Positions 43,769 through 52,544 of a DNA stretch of 64,000 nt are shown here, in pieces. A model generated the notes under the pieces. It was not told where the DNA came from and made no database searches. It saw only the letters and a list, made by a program, of their open reading frames with translations. The stretch spans positions 4,409 to 68,408 of the forward strand of contig CAJTTM010000013.1 of the NCBI GenBank assembly GCA_910579135.1. The letters run 5' to 3'. A program made the position numbers and the translations under genes. This DNA comes from an uncultured Erysipelotrichales bacterium (GTDB lineage: Bacteria; Bacillota_I; Bacilli_A; Erysipelotrichales; Coprobacillaceae). Within the stretch, counting starts at the first letter, position 1; each line of letters starts with the position of its first letter.

Positions 43769-45337
43769 TTATTGTAATCCATATCCAAAAATACACTTAT
43801 AGCTCTGTGAATAGCTCTTTGCTTTTACTTCATCATTGCTGTTTCCCTCAATCGTATAGATTTTTTCTTTTTCTACTTTATCCACGATTCCAACATGGTC
43901 AGGATTACCATTTTGATTCCAATCAAAAAAGATGATGTCACCAACATTTGGAGTATAACTACTGCCTTTCCATTTATCATGATTTTTAAACCAAGTTTTG
44001 CCATCCGTTACTGCTGCAAATTTTGGTATCGTCTTATCTAAATCTCCACTTTCCGAAGCACACCAACTGATGAAAATCGCACACCACGAAACTCTTGTAT
44101 TTAATCCATACCACTTCCAATACTTACCTCCTGAATTTCCTATCTGTGTTTTTGCAATAGATACGATATCCTTTAAATGATAATATCTTAGTACATGAGA
44201 TACATAATCTGGATCACCATAAACACTTACCTGAAGTTCTGCTTTCATTTCATCAGAAAAGACTTTTGCATTTGCTTTAGTGTATCCACCAAAATTGTCA
44301 ATTGCCCACTGAATATAGCCATTCCCAAAATTATAGCCTTGCAGTGCCAGTGAAATGCGTTCTATATCTGATGGTTCTTCAACACCTGCTTTTTTTAAAC
44401 AATCTGCTAAATAATGTATTCCAACTTCAATTGAATATTCAGGATCAGTTATCCCATTTGGTTTTTTAGGAAATTTTTCATTATAGCTGCACTCAGAAGA
44501 TTGCATTGGATCATTATCCTTACCACCACTTTCCTGCATCATGACAGCCTGAATCAATGCTACATAATCTTCTATTTCATACTGTTTTGCATGTTTTTCA
44601 ATCGTTTCTGTGTAGGTTAGAACTTCTTCAGAAACATACATAGTAGATGTGTCTACACTTGAATCATTTGATAATGCACTAAACACTCCAATAAACAATG
44701 TGATAACTATCAGTATAATCAATCCAGTTCCAAAAGTAATGATATTGCTGATGCCTGTCGTCACTTTTTTTACTGCTTTATAAGTTCCCTTAAAAAACTT
44801 GAAAGTTACATTAACACCAGTATGAATAGTTGAAGATGTTTCTTTTGCTTCTTTGACTTTCTTCTTATGCTTTGCTATCATATGAAGCTTCATTCTCTGA
44901 TTATAATTCTTTGGATTTATTGTTTGAGATAATACAGAATGAGTCTGTCTAATTTTTATTTTTGAATAGCTGGATATTTCTTTTGGTCTAGCTGAAATCT
45001 CTTTTTTGTCTTTCGTTTTGATTTTATTTTTCTGAATAAGTTTATCTTTGATATACCTTTGAGATTGTATGTCTTTTTGTTCTTTAGTTTTCTTTCTTCT
45101 TTTCACTAATCCTCTAGTTTTTATTCCTGTATTGACAGCTGTCTGTTTTTCTGTTTTCTCAGTTTTATCAACAGCATAATTTTTTGGATTTGACTGCTGA
45201 TTTGAACTATTATCACTTGTGCTTATATTTTGTTTATCACTGATATCTTTTTTCTTTTCATAATATTTGAGATTCTTTTTTGAATCTACAATTTTTATGT
45301 CTTTAATGACTTCCTTTGTTTTAATATCTTTTGTCAT
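43769..45337 (-). CDS. ICE peptidoglycan hydrolase: lysozyme-like plus CHAP domains
   Basis: A 522-aa type IV secretion muramidase. The N-terminal ~200 residues are basic and cytoplasmic, followed by a membrane helix (about 205-230). A lysozyme-like domain (about 255-370, catalytic Glu in VMMQESGGKDNDPMQ) and a CHAP amidase/endopeptidase domain (about 390-520; Cys in SWCAIFISWC, His in DHVGIV) follow. Equivalent to Tn916 Orf14 or CD1108-type proteins, it opens the cell wall for the conjugation channel. Confidence 0.93.
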   Translation of the reverse strand: MTKDIKTKEVIKDIKIVDSKKNLKYYEKKKDISDKQNISTSDNSSNQQSNPKNYAVDKTEKTEKQTAVNTGIKTRGLVKRRKKTKEQKDIQSQRYIKDKLIQKNKIKTKDKKEISARPKEISSYSKIKIRQTHSVLSQTINPKNYNQRMKLHMIAKHKKKVKEAKETSSTIHTGVNVTFKFFKGTYKAVKKVTTGISNIITFGTGLIILIVITLFIGVFSALSNDSSVDTSTMYVSEEVLTYTETIEKHAKQYEIEDYVALIQAVMMQESGGKDNDPMQSSECSYNEKFPKKPNGITDPEYSIEVGIHYLADCLKKAGVEEPSDIERISLALQGYNFGNGYIQWAIDNFGGYTKANAKVFSDEMKAELQVSVYGDPDYVSHVLRYYHLKDIVSIAKTQIGNSGGKYWKWYGLNTRVSWCAIFISWCASESGDLDKTIPKFAAVTDGKTWFKNHDKWKGSSYTPNVGDIIFFDWNQNGNPDHVGIVDKVEKEKIYTIEGNSNDEVKAKSYSQSYKCIFGYGLQ

Positions 45338-45515
45338 TGTTATATCTCTCTGATTTCAAAATAAAAACTGTTCTTATTCAAGTAATAAAAAACATATAAT
45401 AAATGATTATGCAATAACATATTCAACACTTCCTTTCAATCCTGTGAGTTATAAAATAACACATTCATATAGATAAATATCATTATATAAAATAAGCATG
45501 TAAGGAGTAAAAACT

Positions 45516-45551
45516 ATGAACCTATTCAAAGAAATAAGGAACACTCTCTAA
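45516..45551 (+). other. 11-codon ORF with strong ribosome site, overlapping a hairpin
   Basis: AAGGAG at 45501-45506 precedes ATG 45516, encoding MNLFKEIRNTL and a stop inside the terminator stem. It lies antisense to the end of the DUF6674-like gene. It may be chance or a tiny leader/toxin-like peptide. Confidence 0.25.
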
Positions 45552-45569
45552 CGAGAGTGTTCCTTATTT
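45532..45569. terminator. 17-bp hairpin after the DUF6674-like gene
   Basis: A perfect 17-bp stem (AAATAAGGAACACTCTC with its complement, loop TAAC) overlaps the stop of the minus-strand gene, with AT-rich flanks on both sides. It separates this gene from the CHAP gene. Confidence 0.85.
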
Positions 45570-46297
45570 TCATGTTTTTTTAAATCAGTTATTTTCTCAC
45601 TGTTATTTAGCAACTTAATTTCTGTCTTTACTGACGGTTTTTCAAAATCTTCTAGCCTATGCAATACTTTTGTTGTTTTTGTTGACATCGTTTTAAACGA
45701 TGAAAGTATTGCACGAGAACATTTCTGTATAAGACTGAGTTTAGTTTTATCTCCATTATACTTTTGAACTGGTTTTCCACTCATCAGTAAAGCTACATTC
45801 TTTAAATTTCTTTTGGCATTTCTCATTTCAGATGTGATAGCATCACATGTCTGTACTAAATGATTTGCCTTATTCATTCCAACAAAAAGAGACTTACGGA
45901 TTCCTCCTAAAGCCTCCTTGAAATGTAATACATTGATTGTTTTAATCACACCATTTTTGCCATTCTGCTTGAATGCTGAAAGACATTCTTTCATAGATGA
46001 TATTAAACTGTCTTTTAACTTATTGAATTTATCTTTCCCATTATCAATTGATACTTGTACCTTATTAACTGCATCTGTCAATCTCATTTTTGTTGATGGA
46101 TTTTGTAAACCATTTAAAAGTTCTTTCACATCACGCAATTCTTTAACAACTTCTTCAAACTGCTGTTCCATACTGGAAATATACTGAAGAAGTTCTTCTG
46201 TATCATTGTATTCTTTCCTTTTTTCATTTTGAAAAAGCATATCCATATATTCGTGAACAATAGATTCATCCTGAATCGATGGTAATTGTTTATCCAT
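45548..46297 (-). CDS. ICE conserved coiled protein (DUF6674-like)
   Basis: A 249-aa, mostly helical protein lacking membrane segments (MDKQLPSIQDESIVHEYMDMLFQNEKRKEYNDTEELLQYISSMEQQFEEVVKELRDVKELL). Similar proteins lie between VirB4 and the CHAP hydrolase in Tn1549-type ICEs. The function in transfer is unknown. Confidence 0.7.
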   Translation of the reverse strand: MDKQLPSIQDESIVHEYMDMLFQNEKRKEYNDTEELLQYISSMEQQFEEVVKELRDVKELLNGLQNPSTKMRLTDAVNKVQVSIDNGKDKFNKLKDSLISSMKECLSAFKQNGKNGVIKTINVLHFKEALGGIRKSLFVGMNKANHLVQTCDAITSEMRNAKRNLKNVALLMSGKPVQKYNGDKTKLSLIQKCSRAILSSFKTMSTKTTKVLHRLEDFEKPSVKTEIKLLNNSEKITDLKKHENKEHSR

Positions 46298-46317
46298 AAT
46301 TTATAATCTCCTTTCTT

Positions 46318-48642
46318 CTATTTTCTGTCTGATGGTTTTGTTGTCATTAGTCTGTATAATTCCGTATTCTTTGGAAAGCGATTGATGAATGGTACAATAT
46401 TTCCACCATATTTGATAAGCCCACAACCTGCTTGAGCATTCGTAATATAGCTCAACTGCTCATCGCTTATATTTAATAGTGTTGCTAGTTTTTCTCTATC
46501 CTGATACGCCTGATTCAACATCACTACAAATTCTGAATTGGATAACATCGTACTTGCCTGTACGCTGTCTAATAGATATTCTACATTTTGTGTTATTCCT
46601 ATTGGATAGCCGTCACGCTTTCTAAACTGCCTCCAAGCGGAGTTAAAGAATGATGCACTTTCCTCATTTTCAAAGACAACATGAAATTCATCTAGAATAA
46701 TATGTGTCCTTTTTCCTTTTCTCCAGTTGTTATTGACTCTGTTGATCATGGCATCAGTAATAACTAATAATCCCATTGTTTTCAGCTGTTTTCCAAGTTT
46801 AAAAATATCATAGGAAACGATACGATTAGATGTATTGACATTCGTTTTATGTGCAAAAGCATCAAGTGAACCATCTGTAAACAGTTCTAGTTTTAATGCC
46901 AGACTTCTTGCTTCCATTTCAGGCTGTTCCAATAGTTTTTGTCTTAATGTGACAAGTGTTGGCATTTGTTTTGTCTGATAATAATCCTGATAAACAAGAG
47001 CAACACATCTGTCAATGATACTTCTATCAATCGGTTTGATTCCATCCCTATCCAATTGTTCAAACAGTGACATAACAAACTGAGATTTATCACCAACAGG
47101 GTTACCACTATCTCCATATCCTTCATTCATATCAAGGGCATTAATATGATTTGGACTTCCTGCTGCAATCTGTATCACTTCTCCACCTAGTTCCTTAACA
47201 AGCAGTGAATATTCAGCTTCAGGATCACAGATAATGATGTCATCATCTGTAGCCAATGCAAGGAAGATGATCTGTTCCTTTGTCAAAAATGATTTTCCAC
47301 TTCCCGGTACTCCTAGCTGAAAAGCATTAGGGTTCATCAGTTTTTCCTTATTGCACAAAATCAAATTATTTGTTATGGCATTTTGCCCAAACCATATACC
47401 ACCTTCGTCAACGACTTCCTGTGCCCTAAATGGTATAAAGACTGCCATGCTTTCTGTTAAGAGTGTTCTTACGATATTCAGCTTATTTGTCCCAATGGGA
47501 AGAACACTTGATAGACCATCTAACTGTCTGCTTGCAAAGAAAAGTGGTGTCAGTTCACACATATATTTTCTTGCAATAGACATGAGGACTTCTGAATCAT
47601 TATCTAGCTCCTCTTTTGTATCTGCTAAATGAACAATCGTCATACAGCCAAACATCATACGCTGATCTCTTACTGTCAAGTCATCCAAAAATTCCTTTGC
47701 TTCTTTTCTCTGCTGTTCCATATCATACGGAATGACTGCACTAAAATTATTATTGGCATTTTGACGTCTTTGCCAGTTTGTTATATTAGTTTCTACTCCA
47801 AGCAGTCTGCTTTCTACTTCCTTGACTGCCTCATCTGTAGGAACAGTAATAACATCCATTGAATACATAAGATTTTTGTTCAATAAACATAACTCTGCAA
47901 TAAAGCTGTCCTTGATATATCTTGCATAGTCACTTAAATATAAGACTCGTCCATATTTATCACCTAACTTAAAATACTTATTATGAAATTCAGGCTGACG
48001 GGGACATATTGCATCCTTGAAATGATGACCTTTTCTCATCGAGTCATTCATATCAAAATGAAACAGTTCTTCTTCACCACTTCTATAAAAATCATGCAGT
48101 ATCTTTAATCTTTCCACAGCATCCAATTCTTCAAGCTGGGAACCTAATTTAGAAAAATGTGAAGATAGTTCTACGGTCGTTCTTGCAAAGAAGCTTCTTG
48201 CTTCATCAATACTGTTTTTGAATGCAGTAATCGTGATATATTTTTCCTGTGTCATGCCATCAGCACCAGATACTTTTTCAAGAAGCATATCATTGTATTC
48301 TTTTCTGTATTTATCAAGATAGTCATTCTTCAATGGAATGAGTATCTTTTCCTTAAATTCCCTGATATTAATCTTGCGATTATTGATGGTAATCTTTGTC
48401 ATCGTAGAACTGTCAAATGAATTGAGCAGTTCACTGTAATTAAGAAATAGTCCCACCTTTTCATCTTTGGAAGCAATAGAATAATTTATGTCCTTAAATT
48501 TATATGTTTTGGAATATTTGTTTCCACAACAAAAAATACCATCCTTGTAGATGGTATCGGCATCAATAATATCCTGTGCACTTTTAGGCACTTTCATTTT
48601 TTCTTTGTTTTGCTTTTTTAGTTTTTCGTAGCTTTTTATCAT
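46318..48642 (-). CDS. VirB4-like conjugation ATPase
   Basis: A 774-aa ATPase that energises the type IV secretion channel. Walker A is GVPGSGKSFLTKE (about residue 450), Walker B IILDEFHVVFEN, and a late sensor motif GITQNVEYLL is present. The start overlaps the PrgI gene by 59 nt. Length and position are standard for TraE/VirB4 in Tn1549-type elements. Confidence 0.95.
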   Translation of the reverse strand: MIKSYEKLKKQNKEKMKVPKSAQDIIDADTIYKDGIFCCGNKYSKTYKFKDINYSIASKDEKVGLFLNYSELLNSFDSSTMTKITINNRKINIREFKEKILIPLKNDYLDKYRKEYNDMLLEKVSGADGMTQEKYITITAFKNSIDEARSFFARTTVELSSHFSKLGSQLEELDAVERLKILHDFYRSGEEELFHFDMNDSMRKGHHFKDAICPRQPEFHNKYFKLGDKYGRVLYLSDYARYIKDSFIAELCLLNKNLMYSMDVITVPTDEAVKEVESRLLGVETNITNWQRRQNANNNFSAVIPYDMEQQRKEAKEFLDDLTVRDQRMMFGCMTIVHLADTKEELDNDSEVLMSIARKYMCELTPLFFASRQLDGLSSVLPIGTNKLNIVRTLLTESMAVFIPFRAQEVVDEGGIWFGQNAITNNLILCNKEKLMNPNAFQLGVPGSGKSFLTKEQIIFLALATDDDIIICDPEAEYSLLVKELGGEVIQIAAGSPNHINALDMNEGYGDSGNPVGDKSQFVMSLFEQLDRDGIKPIDRSIIDRCVALVYQDYYQTKQMPTLVTLRQKLLEQPEMEARSLALKLELFTDGSLDAFAHKTNVNTSNRIVSYDIFKLGKQLKTMGLLVITDAMINRVNNNWRKGKRTHIILDEFHVVFENEESASFFNSAWRQFRKRDGYPIGITQNVEYLLDSVQASTMLSNSEFVVMLNQAYQDREKLATLLNISDEQLSYITNAQAGCGLIKYGGNIVPFINRFPKNTELYRLMTTKPSDRK

Positions 48643-49000
48643 TTTTATTCATCGACTCCTTTCTATGATTTTGAATTGTTTCCAGTAAAAACTCGTAATA
48701 TAAATTTTGTGGCTTAAATACAAGTTTTTGATTTGTCAAAAGAAACGAACGCCAAGCATTGATAACAATTTGTTCAGCTTTCATTCCCTGATAGGTTACA
48801 AAACCTAGTGCTGCAAAAGGCGCTGCACTTAACATATATAGCCAGCTGGTGATTTCCAGTCCTAAATGATCTATGAAGAGGAAATAGAAACCAACTGCTA
48901 TTAGGCATGCTAATACAGAAAAAAAGCATTGTCTTAAAGATAATCCTAAAACAATGCTTTCTGTATAATCTCTTATTTCTTTATTAATTTTAACTTCCAT
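48584..49000 (-). CDS. PrgI-family membrane protein (VirB3-like)
   Basis: A 138-aa protein with two helices (about 25-45 and 50-70) in the PrgI pattern (EVKINKEIRDYTESIVLGLSLRQCFFSVLACLIAVGFYF). It is an inner-membrane component of the mating channel. It overlaps virB4 and has a basic C-terminal tail. Confidence 0.88.
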   Translation of the reverse strand: MEVKINKEIRDYTESIVLGLSLRQCFFSVLACLIAVGFYFLFIDHLGLEITSWLYMLSAAPFAALGFVTYQGMKAEQIVINAWRSFLLTNQKLVFKPQNLYYEFLLETIQNHRKESMNKNDKKLRKTKKAKQRKNESA

Positions 49001-49180
49001 TTTTAACCTCTTTTCTAAAAAGAAAGCCAGTAGTTATTTTTACTAGTTCAATAATCATTCTTTTTATTCATGTTATTTTGTTTTATAATTTTTTACAATA
49101 ATACTACCCCTACAAACTGGAATTTATTGTATTCTTCCATAAAAGCTCAATATCACCTATAATTTAAAAATTTAGAACTA

Positions 49181-49981
49181 TTATCTAATGCTAAAATTTG
49201 CAATAATTTGTGCATGATCTGGATAAGATGTTGGAATTTCTCTTGTAAATTCTCCATCTACATATACATTTTTACAATTGTTCACAAAATCCCAAGTATA
49301 GGGATAACAATAAACACTCAACTCATCAGAATAAAACATTAAATCAGGACACCCTGCATATTCATCACCTTTGTAAGATTGATGACTTACGCCCTTTGGA
49401 ACAACAACATTAATCATGTTTGGTAATTTTTCTTCAAAAATAAGTTTATTCCAATACTCATTCTGATTATTTCTTCGACCAACGTTAAAATCCCCACCAC
49501 CAACAATTTTATAATTTTTTTCATTAAGCTCATTTATTCTATCTACGATTTTCTTACCTTGTCTTGCTCTTGCTTCCATCTCTTTATTAAGACTATTAGC
49601 ATTCTTGTAATCATAGTAATCAACTAGTATTCTTGTTCCAACTACCATAAAAATATCTCCGTAATTATCTTTTAAACAAATATCTAAATAATCAGGTAAA
49701 TCTTTATCATAGTCAGATTTCCATGTGTACTTATTACCAATCTTCGAATATTTTTCTTTATTATAAGCAATCATAATTTCATTATGTTTATTCCCATTAT
49801 CAGATGTTTCGAATAAATACTTTTCATTTAAAAAAATTTTTTCCCAATCATTCTGTTTATAAAATTCAGTAAAGATAATAATATCAAATTCTTTATTAAA
49901 GTAATTCAACACAAATTTTGGATAGAGAGATTCTCCGGAACCAGCCCTTTGATTTATATTCCAAATAAGTAGTTTGTTCAA
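49181..49981 (-). CDS. Endonuclease/exonuclease/phosphatase (EEP) family protein, ICE cargo
   Basis: A 266-aa EEP-fold protein with all main catalytic motifs: LLIWNINQRAG (Asn), IIFTEFYK (Glu), GGGDFNVGRRN (Asp-Asn) and YPDHAQII (Asp-His). The substrate may be DNA, RNA or a phosphoester. It lies between virB6-like and prgI genes, which are usually adjacent in these ICEs, so it is an added gene and may take part in defence or anti-defence. Its own ribosome site is good. Confidence 0.85.
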   Translation of the reverse strand: MNKLLIWNINQRAGSGESLYPKFVLNYFNKEFDIIIFTEFYKQNDWEKIFLNEKYLFETSDNGNKHNEIMIAYNKEKYSKIGNKYTWKSDYDKDLPDYLDICLKDNYGDIFMVVGTRILVDYYDYKNANSLNKEMEARARQGKKIVDRINELNEKNYKIVGGGDFNVGRRNNQNEYWNKLIFEEKLPNMINVVVPKGVSHQSYKGDEYAGCPDLMFYSDELSVYCYPYTWDFVNNCKNVYVDGEFTREIPTSYPDHAQIIANFSIR

Positions 49982-50269
49982 AATGATTCGCTCCTTTCTA
50001 TAATCGTCTTCTTATTAACGTTAACTATTTATATCCTCTATATTTCAATTTATCGTTGTCTTTATTATATCAAATACACTCATAGCAATAAAGAGATGAT
50101 AAATATTGTAGTCTTGTAATTACACAGTTAAACTAAATAAAAAAGCATCTATTACATAATGTTTTAATTATATTTACTAAGTTGAACTTTGTATCTTATT
50201 GATTGATTTTCTCACATTTTCACAATAAAAAAATAATAGATTTTAATCTTTTCTATCGTCTAAGTCTAT

Positions 50270-50905
50270 TTACTTGATTTTTGCTAATACATGGCTAAAC
50301 ATAGCCAATTGTATTCTATTATTCTCCTTTATAGTATCTAACGCAAATATTAAATCAGGTAATGTACAAATTTTTAAAAATCGACAAATGTTAGTTTTAT
50401 TAATCAAACCCTCTACATTAGTATTTTTATATTTTTCCTTTAAGGCATCTATCGAAACATCATCAGCTAGTCGTAACTTACTCACCTGACATTCAGTTAA
50501 ATCTAATTGCAAGTTTGATGAATTTTTAAAACATGAATTTTTAACATAACAATTAATAAATTTTGCATTTTTAAATTTGCATTTCTGAAAATTACAATTA
50601 TTAAAAAAACAATTATCAAAAGTGGTTCCCAAAAACCTACTACCTCTAAAATTACAATTAGTAAACGTTATTCCAGAAAAAATTGCTCCATTAAACGAAC
50701 AATATTTTAGTGTTGATTTTTTAAACAGAGTTCCAAAGAAATTACACCTATTAAAATGAGAGTGTATAGAATTAGAGTTTCTAAAATCCTTATAATTAAA
50801 ACTCTTATCATTTCTATTAACTCCGGAATAGGAAAAAAATTTATTCCTTGGATATTTTTGTTTTTTCTTTTTCACAAAAATCTTTGAGTCATATTCTTTT
50901 TCCAC
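50270..50905 (-). CDS. Pentapeptide repeat protein
   Basis: A 211-aa protein starting with GTG at 50905. Residues about 45-135 contain some 18 pentapeptide repeats with C/S, N or F in the central positions (FNRCNFFGTLFKKSTLKYCSFNGAIFSG and onwards), forming a right-handed beta-helix. A helical C-terminal tail follows. Some such proteins protect DNA gyrase from quinolones; others are toxins or effectors. The start overlaps the tiny membrane ORF, suggesting coupled translation. Confidence 0.88.
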   Translation of the reverse strand: MEKEYDSKIFVKKKKQKYPRNKFFSYSGVNRNDKSFNYKDFRNSNSIHSHFNRCNFFGTLFKKSTLKYCSFNGAIFSGITFTNCNFRGSRFLGTTFDNCFFNNCNFQKCKFKNAKFINCYVKNSCFKNSSNLQLDLTECQVSKLRLADDVSIDALKEKYKNTNVEGLINKTNICRFLKICTLPDLIFALDTIKENNRIQLAMFSHVLAKIK

Positions 50906-51044
50906 AAGAACTCATCCTTTCCATATAAAAAGCACCACACAACAGTGATGCCAAACCAGCAGTGTTTTCAAACATTTTTAAAACAATAAATAGAATAAAA
51001 CTAATCACCGTTAATACATCTGAAACTTTCTCCATAGTAGACAT
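50889..51044 (-). CDS. 51-aa single-helix membrane peptide, holin/type-I-toxin-like
   Basis: From ATG 51044 behind GGAGGTG the peptide reads MSTMEKVSDVLTVISFILFI... with one strongly hydrophobic helix and a basic Cys-containing tail (SSCGKRI). Short peptides of this kind (BsrG/TxpA or putative holin-like toxins) in ICEs and phages follow a structured leader, as here. It overlaps the GTG start of the pentapeptide repeat gene by 17 nt. A toxic role is inferred. Confidence 0.5.
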   Translation of the reverse strand: MSTMEKVSDVLTVISFILFIVLKMFENTAGLASLLCGAFYMERMSSCGKRI

Positions 51045-51059
51045 CACCTCCATGCAAAT

Positions 51060-51130
51060 AGTATATTTTAGACCCCATTCCGTCCGTAGACCATACTATT
51101 ACCAACTCACTGTTGGCCGGTGCGGGCAAT
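51060..51130 (-). promoter_or_regulatory. GC-richer structured leader upstream of the membrane peptide
   Basis: The block contains CCCCATTCCGTCCGTAGACC and ACCAACTCACTGTTGGCCGGTGCGGG, with short inverted repeats (CCAAC / GTTGG; CCGTCCG). Its composition stands out from the AT-rich flanks and resembles leaders seen before small toxin-like ORFs in clostridial mobile elements. It may hold an antisense RNA. Confidence 0.35.
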
Positions 51131-51244
51131 ATTATTTTACCATATTTTTTAATTTATATAAACCCCCTACAGCCTTATAACTTCTATAACTTCTAATTTA
51201 TCTTTCTTCATTATACTACTTAAAGATATTAAATAAAATAAAAA

Positions 51245-52084
51245 CTATAATCCCATCATATCCTTCACAACATGATCACTCATCTTGACAGTTCCAACCA
51301 AAATCAACATATTAAAGATCAATTCTCCAATATATGACCAAAGCATTGAAATCGCACTTGCTTCTGCATCAATGCTTGGTGGTGATCCTGCAAATTTAGA
51401 AAAGATGATACAAGCTAAAACGATGATAGCTCCCTCCATACAGACACCAATGTAGCTTTTTAAAAAAGTAACTGCAACTGATTGTGTGCTTTCTGAAGCA
51501 GATGCAGATAAAGGAATTGGCGAAATAGCTGTATACATGTAAAGTCTAAAAAAACGACCATAAACTGTTAGTATTAACACAAAGGATAATATCGTAATGA
51601 ATATTCCTCCAAGTAAAGTAACTGCCCATACAGGTATGCTTTCCAGAAATCCACAGTCATCAACTGCATCAATAATCGTTTGTGGTATAGTTGTACTTGT
51701 TGCAGTTCCAACACCTACAGTTTTCATAATCTTACTTGTATTACCCTGAACAATTTCAAAAATCTTACACATGATATCCATTCCATAAACAACCAATCCT
51801 CTTGCAATCGCAAAACGCAAAAACAGTCTTAAAGCATGTTCAGGACGCTTGATTTCCGTTAAATTCACACACGTCTTAACCATTCCAACGACAAAGAAAA
51901 GAACAAGCAATGCTAGTCCAATGGCCAGTAAGCCACCATGTATTTGTGTAATCACTTTCCATATATGCCCACCTTTGAAATTCTGCGGTGTCTGAGTCAA
52001 AAGTAGCCATATTTCTGCTAACTTCTGATTCCATGTGTTAATGGCATTGGTTAGATTATCAATAATTCCACCCAAATTGATCAC
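51245..52084 (-). CDS. TrbL/VirB6-like conjugation membrane protein
   Basis: A 279-aa polytopic protein (about six helices) with the ICE TrbL pattern (LGGIIDNLTNAINTWNQKLAEIWLLLTQTPQNFKGGHIWKVI). It forms part of the inner-membrane pore of the type IV secretion system. It directly follows the Maff2 gene. Confidence 0.9.
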   Translation of the reverse strand: MINLGGIIDNLTNAINTWNQKLAEIWLLLTQTPQNFKGGHIWKVITQIHGGLLAIGLALLVLFFVVGMVKTCVNLTEIKRPEHALRLFLRFAIARGLVVYGMDIMCKIFEIVQGNTSKIMKTVGVGTATSTTIPQTIIDAVDDCGFLESIPVWAVTLLGGIFITILSFVLILTVYGRFFRLYMYTAISPIPLSASASESTQSVAVTFLKSYIGVCMEGAIIVLACIIFSKFAGSPPSIDAEASAISMLWSYIGELIFNMLILVGTVKMSDHVVKDMMGL

Positions 52085-52108
52085 CTCACTTTCTCATCGC
52101 TGATGGAA

Positions 52109-52426
52109 CTAGCCACCAACAATGAGATTTAAAATTTCCTTTGCAAAAGTGATGATAATTCCTCCAGCTACAGTGAGGAAACCATTAGCTCTTTGGCTGG
52201 GATCATGGCTCTTTAAACTCAAGCCAACCTGGACGACACCAAAACCTAATAAGATCATACCAATAGCTCTGATCAAACTAAAGATAAAAGTTGATAGATT
52301 ATTAACAACTGTCAATGGATCTCCATCTGCATAGACTGGTGTTGCTCCAAAGTTAAGCATTGAAACACTTAAAACATATGCTAAAAATAACATTTTTGCT
52401 TTTCTATTTGATTTCATAAACTTCAT
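52109..52426 (-). CDS. Maff2/VirB2-like small membrane protein
   Basis: A 105-aa protein with a signal-like N-terminus (cleavage near VYADG), followed by two helices separated by SLKSHDPSQRANGF, the Maff2 signature in Tn1549-type ICEs. The topology resembles VirB2 pilin-like subunits. Role in the mating channel is inferred from family and position. Confidence 0.88.
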   Translation of the reverse strand: MKFMKSNRKAKMLFLAYVLSVSMLNFGATPVYADGDPLTVVNNLSTFIFSLIRAIGMILLGFGVVQVGLSLKSHDPSQRANGFLTVAGGIIITFAKEILNLIVGG

Positions 52427-52464
52427 AAATGATTTACCTCCATTTCATTTTCTTATAAAGTAAA

Positions 52465-52533
52465 GGTGTAGTTATCAAATTGCCTGCAAGCATTTTAAAC
52501 TACACCTAAATGATGATGTCTGCAAACATCATC
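52465..52533 (-). terminator. Two hairpins between virD4 and maff2
   Basis: AGGTGTAGTT / AACTACACCT (52465-52508) and GATGATGT / ACATCATC (52512-52533) form tandem stems in the 118-bp gap. Neither has a strong T run. They may set relative expression of the two transfer genes. Confidence 0.5.
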
Positions 52534-52544
52534 TATTGAGCAAT

